From Arenicola marina (taxonomy: Eukaryota > Annelida > Polychaeta > Arenicolidae): a stretch of DNA of 64,000 nt. The notes beneath the pieces were generated by a model. The model saw nothing but the letters and a program-made list of their open reading frames with translations, was not told the origin of the DNA and did not search any database. This document shows, piece by piece, positions 55,903-64,000 of the stretch. The stretch spans positions 9,567,961-9,631,960 of the forward strand of contig OZ025258.1 of assembly GCA_964019135.1 (NCBI GenBank). The letters run 5' to 3'. How positions within the stretch are numbered: position 1 is the first letter of the stretch; each line of letters starts with the position of its first letter. A program made the position numbers and the translations under genes.

Positions 55903-58900
55903 TCAACACTCCCCCTGGTGGGCAATCTTCAGGTCACTTCTTTCTCTGTGGGAGACACAGAAAACACATTCCAGATTAACTTACTGTTCGGTCGCTGAGG
56001 CCCTTTAACATGCATTAATTGTACAGTGTTGGGGCAAGATAATTTATTCATCAATCACTGCAGTGAGATAAACTGCAGAAATCAGCAAAACACCACAAAC
56101 TTTTGCGCTCACAGACGAGTAAACTACCAGCTCCAGAAGACATGGACTGTGGTACTCACTGACAGACCACCAGCTCCAGAAGACATGGACTGTGGTACTC
56201 ACTGACAGGCCACCAGCTCCAGAAGACATGGACTGTGGTACTCACTGACAGGCCACCAGCTCCAGAAGACATGGACTGTGGTACTCACTGACAGGCCACC
56301 AGCTCCAGAAGACATGGACTGTGGTACTCACTGACAGGCCACCAGCTCCAGAAGACATGGACTGTAGTACTCACTGACAGGCCACCAGCTCCAGAAGACA
56401 TGGACTGTGGCACTCACTTACAGGCCACCAGCTCCAGAAGACATGGACTGTGGTACTCACTGACAGACCACCAGCTCCAGAAGACATGGACTGTGGTACT
56501 CACTGACAGGCCACCAGCTCCAGAAGACATGGACTGTGGTACTCACTGACAGGCCACCAGCTCCAGAAGACATGGACTGTGGTACTCACTGACAGGCCAC
56601 CAGCTCCAGAAGACATGGACTGTGGTACTCACTGACAGGCCACCAGCTCCAGAAGACATGGACTGTAGTACTCACTGACAGGCCACCAGCTCCAGAAGAC
56701 ATGGACTGTGGCACTCACTTACAGGCCACCAGCTCCAGAAGACATGGACTGGGGTACTCACTGACAGACCACCAGCTCCAGAAGACATGGACTGTGGTAC
56801 TCACTGACAGGCCACCAACTCCAGAAGACATGGACTGTGGTACTCACTGCCAGGCCACCAGCTCCAGAAGACATGGACTGTGGTACTCACTGACAGGCCA
56901 CCAGCTCCAGAAGACATGGACTGTGGTACTCACTGACAGGCCACCAACTCCAGAAGACATGGACTGTGGTACTCACTGACAGGCCACCAGCTCCAGAAGA
57001 CATGGACTGTGGTACTCACTGACAGGCCACCAGCTCCAGAAGACATGGACTGTGGTACTCACTGACAGGCCACCAGGTCCGGAAGACATGGACTGTGGTA
57101 CTCACTGACAGACCACCAGCTCCAGAAGACATGGACTGTGGTACTCACTGACAGGCCACCAGCTCCAGAAAACATGGACTGTGGTACTCACTGACAGGCC
57201 ACCAGCTCCAGAAGACATGGACTGTGGTACTCACTGACAGGCCACCAGCTCCAGAAGACATGGACTGTGGTACTCACTGACAGACCACCAGCTCCAGGAG
57301 ACATGGACTGTGGCACTCACTTACAGGGCACCAGCTCCAGAAGACATGGACTGTGGTACTCACTGACAGGCCACCAGCTCCAGAAGACATGGACTGTGGT
57401 ACTCACTGACAGACCACCAGCTCCAGAAGACATGGACTGTGGTACTCACTGACAGGCCACCAGCTCCAGAAGACATGGACTGTGGTACTCACTGACAGGC
57501 CACCAGCTCCAGATGACATGTGTTGCTGTACGTCCGGCTATCTGTTCCGCACACTGGATCATACTTGCGGTCGCAGGCTGTTTTACATCCAGTTTCCGGT
57601 TCCTTGATTGGAGCGCTCCTCAGCGTCGCCCGGGCTGTAACAGAACTAGTTTATATGTATTTTATTTATGTAGAAAAACGACAATAGCCCGGAATTCCTC
57701 GTGTTGACAACGATTACAAAATAACCTAGTGCGTGGACCGATGAATCTACAGATCCCTGATGGTCTGCCGCTCATGAAAGGCTCCTTGTACAAACGCTTC
57801 TAGGCGGGTCAAAACAACTGGACTATTATTGGCCAATATCGCGAAAAACTTTTGTCTATTTAGTCGTGTATATACAATTTCGCAATAAAGCGAACTCTTA
57901 ATGCAACTTGCTGCCTACATGGGGGGGGGGGGGGGAGGGGGGGCAATGGGGCATCGGGTTCCCAGATCACGAAGAATACATTTCTTTATTCCCATGTCAC
58001 GATGAATTAAAAGCAGAACTCTCCGCATGCAATAGAAGGGCGGATACACGATACTAAATTGACGATTTTCCGATTCACGGTTATTCAAGCTTAAATTTCC
58101 CAGTTCACGATTAATGAAAATCCTTAATCACGGCGGTCGGCTAATACCCCATTCCCCGATCACGAAGAATTATTTTCCTCATTCCCAGTTCACGAAGAAT
58201 TATTTTCCTCAGTCCCAGTTCACGAAGAATTATTTTCTTCATTCCCGGTTCACGGTGAAATGAAAAGCCCAATCCCGAGGAAGAAAAATACCCCTAGCCT
58301 CCCCTCTACATACAAGAACAAAGGGATACTCGTCATCTACTAGACTACAAGTTACACATAACCTTTGCTCACGACGGAGTGGTTTGGGCTTGTGGCATCT
58401 TCCGGTTTCAGAACGCAAGCGATGACTGAAGAGTCGCAACTTTGTTAACGCATACATATTGTTCGCGGTTTGTAACAGAACATGACGACTGTCTGTTGAT
58501 GTTTTAAGGCGTCATACGAGATCCACATCCCGAATCCCGTTACATCACACAGATACAATACACTTGTAATGGTATACAGCGCATAGGTATATCCGTCTGT
58601 ATAATAGAGGCCGGCCCGGTAGCTCAGTGGGTTAGAGCGCTCGCCTTGAGTGCTCTGGCCACCTGAGAGCCTAACGGCACGTGGGTCGGTGGTTCGAACC
58701 CTGCTGTGGTCATGTCTGTTTGGTCGCAGGATAAAGATCCCATGTCCTTATTCGCAAAGAGTAGTGGGTTACCCCCGGGGACATGGCTCCCCTCTCTCTC
58801 CCTTCTCCCATTGACGCGATTTGACCAAATGTGGTTAAACTGTCCTGAATATATAACCAACCGTCTGTATAATAAAGATACAAGCCTCTTCTACTTCTCA

Positions 58901-61900
58901 GACCAGCTCCAGAACGTAACAGGATTAATCCGTAATCTAGTCCGAGGCTTGAGAGCACTCATATTATCCAGGACAGGCATGCTCTGTCAGCACGGTAACC
59001 ATGACGACCAACTCACGTTCTGTGCACGCCCCCTGGTGAGCTACTTCCAAAGTTGTCTTCAACCTGGAAATACAAGTGTCACCAAGGATAATGAATAGAA
59101 TTAATGCAATACATGCACAGCACTTGGCTCAATGTATGCCAAAGGCAAATCATAGCGGATTCATGCAGCCTGCCATACATGCATAGACTACTATAGGTTT
59201 TTAATGTGCATGAATATCTGAATGTGAACCCCCGATCGATTTCATCAAAGAGAAAGCAGTAAATAATATATATATATATGGCCGAAAAGGTGACTACTAT
59301 ACATGTCTATACAACGACGTAGGACACATTTGAGAATTTAGTTTATGTCCTACGGTGCATATGAATTTATCTTCTTATACTTGGCACTAATATACTGTTC
59401 CGGTCCACAAACACTATGGAATTTCCCGATTGGTTTACACCAGTGCGCTCTCTGTCTCGCCTGAATGCGTTTTCCATTAGCTGGTCATATCCCTCCCACC
59501 CGTTGCCATGGTAACGATATGGTTGGCAAGGTGACTGACCCGCAGGCGGCCGCCCTCATCATGCAGGGGTTGCTGTAGGTGAGGTGGTTGGTGGCGCACA
59601 CGGGGTCGTAGCTGGTGGGGCAGGTGCCCAGGCACCCCGCCACCCCCTCCACCCCCTCCACCCCCTCCTCACGCTCCTCGCCGTCTGCTCAGAGCAAAAA
59701 AAACACAGACGACATTATTACGAGAGGGGGAGGAGGGGGGGGGGGGGCAGGGGGAGGGTGGATACCCCCTCTGAATCTTCACGCTTGCAAGCATCCTTAA
59801 ACGGTGTGGGGGGGGGGGGGGTGGGGGGGGATGCGCCATGTGAATCGCGAATCCCCAAGAATTAGGGAGAGAAGTGTCGAAACTTCAATAAGAGGTGTGT
59901 TCAAGACCGGGCGCGAGGAAAACACATCGAGGAATTCACAGACTGCTATAACGGATCGCGGTAAATAGGGAAAGCATTGAACCAGGAATTGTACAGATAA
60001 CGATCCCACAAAATTGCCAACAGCTAATCGCGAATCTCCAATAATTTCTAGATGCCAATCATACCCCCCCCCCTCTATTATGTCTGTGTTTTACGGTGGT
60101 TGACTTTAGTTTATGCGATGATCCGTGACGATTAATCGCTATTACCCCCCCCCCCCCACCCCACACACCCTTTCCCCCGTCCTCACATCACGCCAAAGGA
60201 CCACACGAAAACGTATGATCTTTGGGGTCAAATAAGGGACAGGACGGGGAAGACAATAGCTATTAGTTAAAGCTGCTCGTGCAACAATCTTTACTCCCTA
60301 TGTAATGATGTCCACGAAGCTTGCTCATTGATGTTAACTATGTATGAGTTGTCTTTCTAACTTCATGCTTAAAGGGGGGGGGGGGGCAGGGGCAATGGTT
60401 ATTTCAGTTCCTCGGGAATGGGCTTTTCATTTCATCGTGAACTGGGAACGAGGAAAATACATTCTTCGTGAACTAGGAATGGGGTATTAGCCCACCGCCG
60501 TGATCCGCCCCTTCCATTGTTTGCGAGGAGTTCTCTATTTAAATCATGGTGATCCTGGGAATAGAGAAATTTATTCTTTGTGCTTTGGGAACACGACCAT
60601 TACTCCCACCCCCTTTAAAGGCAAAACACAAACGGCAGCGATAATAGAGTGTTTGATGGCGTTGTGGGAACACGACCCTCCATTACTCCCACCCTCCTTT
60701 AAAGGCAAAACACAAACGGCAGCGATAATAGAGTGTTTGATGGCGTAGTGGGAACACGACCCTCCATTACTCCCACCCCCTTTAAAGGCAAAACACAAAC
60801 GGCAGCGATAATAGAGTGTTTGATGGCGTAGTGGGAACACGACCCTCCATTACTCCCACCCCCTTTAAAGGCAAAACACAAACGGCAGCGATAATAGAGT
60901 GTTTGATGGCGTATTACACCCAAAAAGAGACATCAGGCATGAATGTGTCTCCAACAACATGGCATTTTTATTTATTCCACGCTGTCTTTTTGATGCAATT
61001 TCGACATAACTACAGCCTATATATATAATATATCTTCACGAATGTAAATTGTGTTCCAGGAAAACATTACTCTGTCAAAGAATGGGGGCTTGGATATAAT
61101 GCCTGTTGTACACGCACATCGGGCGGATCTAGGAATTTGGAAAGGGTGGGGGTGCAATTGGGGGGGAGGGGGGGGACTGTCCACCAATTTTTGTTTGCAA
61201 CCGGAGGTGGGGGTGGCCCAAAACAGCAACCCCTCTCCCTGGATCCGCCTGTGGCTTGCATCTACAATATATCACTTTCCGCTGTATTTCGTCAGAAAGC
61301 CCTACATCTACAGTGTAAGTTCCAGTTCTCAAGGAGGGTGCTAGCCCCGCCCCCCCCCATCCCCGCCCCCTAGACCCGCCCCTGCACATTACCCAATAAG
61401 GACCTGGCATGCCTTATGTTCTTTAACATGCAAAGAGTGTTGCTGTAGAGTTTACCGAGCGAATGGAATGTTCCTTACAAAGCTAACTGATATGTTATTA
61501 GATAAAAACTATTATATATTGCCTTTGTACGTGTATCACTATCAGATTGTATCGTACAAAGTCAGTACAGTGTGTAGGTTTACTCAAATTCGGTCATTTT
61601 TCTATGTAAAAAGATCAATCAAATTTCAGTTTGAGGGTCTACATTTATCTTGTCACGCACATATGCAGCACCGATGTTGTTTTGCGATAAAAAATTAAAT
61701 CACATGTGTCGCTTCCAGCTCACAGTCGGCATTGTAATGCCGTATGAAGCCCACTGAGTTTTGCTGCATACCAAGCATGTTTTATGCAAGTCGGTTGTAG
61801 GTGATGACGAGAGATGGGATGATGGCGATACGCTCTATACAGACAACGCAATAACACGGCTGGGGACATGCACACATCAACCAGAAAAAACCGGTATAGT

Positions 61901-63053
61901 CCAGGTCCAGGAGAGGTGGGGTGGGGGTGGGGGGGGGCAACAGTTTCTTGTTTGGGCTCGACGAGGGCTGATTTTTTTGGTTATTGTGATGGATTGATTT
62001 TTTTTTACATGCCAAACCAAATGTTTTCTGGCCTCGGCGAAGTCACTCACTATGCGACGGAATGTGGTGCAACCCGAAATTAGTTGACAAGGCACGTATG
62101 CCCCTCCATTGCAACTGTGGCGACCGTTGACTATAGCCATAGTGATATCCATTGCCGATAGCGACAGTAACACCCATTGCCTAAAGCAACGTGACACAAC
62201 ATTTCCTATAGCAACAGTGACACCCAATACCCAATTAGTAAGTAATTAAAGATTTATGAAGGAGCCAGCCCGGGGTACGGGTGTAGGTAGTAGGCCACTT
62301 ACTTATGCATGTTCCCATGTGCATGACGGTCAAGGGCGTTTTCTTCCTGCAACATTTTGAAGGTCACAATTAGGTGAATGAAACTTTCTGGTGTGTGATC
62401 CGGGGGGGAGGGAGGGGGAGGGGGGGGCACTATATTGCTACAGTGGTGGGGGTGTGCCGCCCATGCCATAGAAAGCATGTGGAGAGCGAGAGAAAAGTGC
62501 GCGATTTTGTGGTCATTAAGAGATAATTTTTGGGTTAAAAAAATGCATCTAAAATAGACCCTGACAGAAATTCGTAGTTATAAAAGGCATCAAAAATATC
62601 AACTGAATTGCATAGTCAAGAACCGCAATTTTATACAAAAAAAGTCATTCTCACATCGAGAGATATTGTTGATTTCCGCCTCGGGGAATGAGAGAAAAAA
62701 GGGGTAATTTGGGCGGCACATATGTATATACCTAACTATATATAGTACTCCCCCCCCCACCCCCGGATGTTTTATTTACCGCTGGCTGATGTAATATGAT
62801 CATAGCCCCCATTAACGCAACAACGAAGTCAAGAGAAAGATGAACGTGTTATGGTGGTATTAAATAAAGATCGTTACTGTTGCTATGTTGGCCATCACAA
62901 ATATCAACAAAATCTTGAATCAAACTTACAGACATCCCTGTGACGTCATCATGCAGAGGTTGCTGTAGGTGCGGTCGTCACTGGCGCAGACGGGGTCATA
63001 GTTCATCGGGCACAGCACCACACATTCGGGCTCTTCAGCCGCAAGAGCGACAC
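55903..63053 (-). CDS. Secreted three-domain Kazal serine protease inhibitor (first exon outside or unseen)
   Basis: Exons in transcript order: 62930-63053, 62303-62346, 59540-59684, 59017-59063, 57493-57634, 55903-55945. Every join is phase-consistent and the last exon ends HQGEC-stop. Each Kazal domain has six Cys and is split over two exons at the same place. Domain 1 contains CPMNYDPVC, SNLC and HMGTC; domain 2 CPTSYDPVC, SNPC and HQGAC; domain 3 CDRKYDPVC, SNTC and HQGEC. C1-C2 spacing is three residues in all. From the Kazal rule (second residue after C2), P1 is Met, Thr and Arg, so domain 3 should favour trypsin-like proteases. This is inferred from family knowledge. The first visible exon begins VALAAEEPEC, which looks like the end of a signal peptide whose start lies in a missing 5' exon. 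An EEGVEGVEGVAG linker (a 12-bp exonic repeat) joins domains 1 and 2. About 32 copies of the domain-3 splice donor follow its exon. Confidence 0.9.
56125..57515. repeat. 43-bp minisatellite spanning the Kazal domain-3 splice donor
   Basis: About 32 units. On the coding strand each carries the exon end and donor, GTGGCCTGTCA|GTGAGTACC, followed by ACAGTCCATGTCTTCTGGAG. The true boundary is 57492/57493. Units are nearly identical, with blocks of shared variants (GTAGTACTCAC; CTTACAGG) that mark recent multi-unit duplications. Confidence 0.96.
57915..58300. repeat. Dispersed repeat of the 'CCCAGTTCACG' family, copy 2
   Basis: Same order of blocks as 53575-53950, with three tandem CAGTTCACGAAGAATTATTT subunits near 58150-58240. 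Confidence 0.8.
58593..58874 (+). mobile_element. tRNA-derived SINE, family 1 (copy F) with target-site duplication
   Basis: Element 58607-58860: GGTAGCTCAGTGGGTTAGAG head, GGTTCGAACCC box B, body, and TATAACCAA tail. It is flanked by an exact 14-base direct repeat, CCGTCTGTATAATA (58593-58606 and 58861-58874), the mark of LINE-driven insertion. Youngest-looking copy. It lies in the last Kazal introns. Confidence 0.95.
60370..60520 (-). repeat. Dispersed repeat of the 'CCCAGTTCACG' family, inverted fragment
   Basis: CGTGAACTGGGAA, TTCTTCGTGAACTAGGAATG and GGTATTAGCCCACCGCCGTG are the reverse of blocks at 53.8 and 58.1 kb. Confidence 0.75.
60590..60915. repeat. Four-copy tandem repeat of about 83 bp
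   Basis: Units with CATTACTCCCACCCCCTTTA, AAGGCAAAACACAAACGGCA and GAGTGTTTGATGGCG in a Kazal intron. Nearly identical, hence young. Confidence 0.92.
61121..61388. mobile_element. G-rich MITE-like elements with GGCGGATC ends
   Basis: 61121-61250 begins GGGCGGATCTAGGAATTTGG and ends CCCTGGATCCGCCTG. A half-element follows at about 61325-61388, ending CTAGACCCGCCCCTGC. Same family as 22562-22815. Confidence 0.6.
62108..62235. repeat. Degenerate repeat of about 31-33 bp
   Basis: About four units around AGCAACAGTGACACCCATTG and CCTATAG, next to the second Kazal exon. Confidence 0.6.
62400..62766. mobile_element. MITE-like element with G-rich inverted ends
   Basis: Starts CCGGGGGGGAGGG...GGGCACTATAT and ends ATATATAGTACTCCCCCC...CCCCCGG. 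The interior is AT-rich with no ORF. It lies between Kazal exons 62303-62346 and 62930-63053. Confidence 0.55.
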
Positions 63054-63199
63054 CTGTCGGCGGAGAATGATACGATTTAAACACGTGGCGCACCCAGTGT
63101 ACTTAGCCAGTTCAATTAACGTGAGGCGTCGAACAAATTTTTACCACACTATTATGATTGGTATGTTTAGACGGGTGGTAAGATCTAGATAGGACATGG

Positions 63200-64000
63200 A
63201 TACGCAGTATAGTAGAGGTCTCAATGGGACCGCTTACTATAGACATGGAGTAGAGGTGTCAATGGGACCGCTTACTATAGACATGGAGTAGAGGTCTCAA
63301 TGAGACCGCTTACTATAGACATGGCGTAGAGGTCTCACTGGAACCGCTTACTATAGACATGGCGTAGAGGTCTCACTGGGACCTCTTACTATAAGCATGG
63401 AGCAGAGGTCTCAATGGGACCTCTTACTATAGACATGGAGTAGAGGTGTCAATGGGACAGCTTACTATAGACATGGAGTAGAGGTCTCAATGAGACCGCT
63501 TACTATAGACATGGAGTAGAGGTCTCAATGGGACCGCTTACTATAGACATGGAGTAGAGGTGTCAATGGGACCGCTTACTATAGACATGGAGTAGAGGTC
63601 TCAATGGGACCGCTTACTATAGACATGGAGTAGAGGTGTCAATGGGACCGCTTACTATAGACATGGAGTAGAGGTCTCAATGGGACCGCTTACTATAGAC
63701 ATGGAGTAGAGGTCTCAATGAGACCGCTTACTATAGACATGGAGTAGAGGTCTCAATGAGACCGCTTACTATAGACATGGAGTAGAGGTGTCAATGGGAC
63801 CGCTTACTATAGACATGGAGTAGAGGTGTCAATGGGACCGCTTACTATAGACATGGAGTAGAGGTCTCAATGGGACCGCTTACTATAGACATGGAGTAGA
63901 GGTGTCAATGGGACCGCTTACTATAGACATGGAGTAGAGGTCTCAATGGGACCGCTTACTATAGACATGGAGTAGAGGTCTCAATGGGACCGATTACTAT
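63200..64000. repeat. 38-bp minisatellite running off the window
   Basis: About 21 units of TAGAGGTCTCAATGGGACCG plus CTTACTATAGACATGGAG. On the minus (Kazal coding) strand each unit holds CTATA|GTAAGC, a donor-like sequence, just upstream of the first visible Kazal exon. It continues past position 64000. Confidence 0.95.

Noticed and set aside
56044-56229. Alternative last Kazal exon after the acceptor near 56.09 kb (CHLSHCSD-stop)
   Set aside because: It would place the sixth Cys far too close. The exon at 55903-55945 gives the same IAHQGEC ending as the other two domains and fits phase.

Overview
The window is animal nuclear DNA: split genes with GT-AG introns, tRNA-derived SINEs, a LINE tail, MITE-like hairpins, many poly-G/poly-C runs, and about 18 kb of minisatellite. 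Nothing bacterial or viral-like was found. The most telling trait is that several minisatellites begin exactly on exon-intron boundaries and carry the splice site inside the repeat unit. I recall, without being able to check, that such boundary minisatellites ('mirages') were described in amphioxus. A lancelet (Branchiostoma) is therefore my best guess, as an inference only.

Layout. (1) 1.1-8.8 kb, plus strand: a seven-exon gene for a 348-residue single-pass membrane protein with a cupin/JmjC-like segment, of unknown function. Introns 1, 3 and 4 are filled by tandem arrays. (2) 11.6-25.9 kb, minus strand: an 18-exon gene that joins in frame into a complete 904-residue glycoside hydrolase of the GH63 type (yeast YMR196W / bacterial glucosidase-like branch). 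(3) 26-31.6 kb: intergenic, with a LINE 3' end and G-rich dispersed repeats. (4) 31.7-32.6 kb: a 39-bp array carrying CRE-like sites. (5) 33.6-35.5 kb, minus strand: the last three exons of an unrecognised secreted-type gene that weakly resembles a TGF-beta family ligand. A further candidate exon lies at 47.2 kb, beyond an 11-kb, 54-bp satellite. (6) 49.3-50.4 kb, plus strand: a complete single-exon NHL-repeat protein. (7) 52.1-52.4 kb, minus strand: a possible 127-residue orphan ORF. (8) 55.9-63.1 kb, minus strand: a three-domain Kazal protease inhibitor lacking only its first exon. Arrays sit at its third-domain splice donor and at the right edge of the window.

The genes do not form a pathway: they are separate transcription units on both strands. 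What unites the window is the behaviour of the DNA. Arrays nucleate at splice junctions in at least three genes and at both donors and acceptors. A fragment of a GH63 splice junction has also been copied into an intron of the neighbouring gene. All exon models were built by hand from splice signals, reading phase and family resemblance; none was tested against transcripts or databases.
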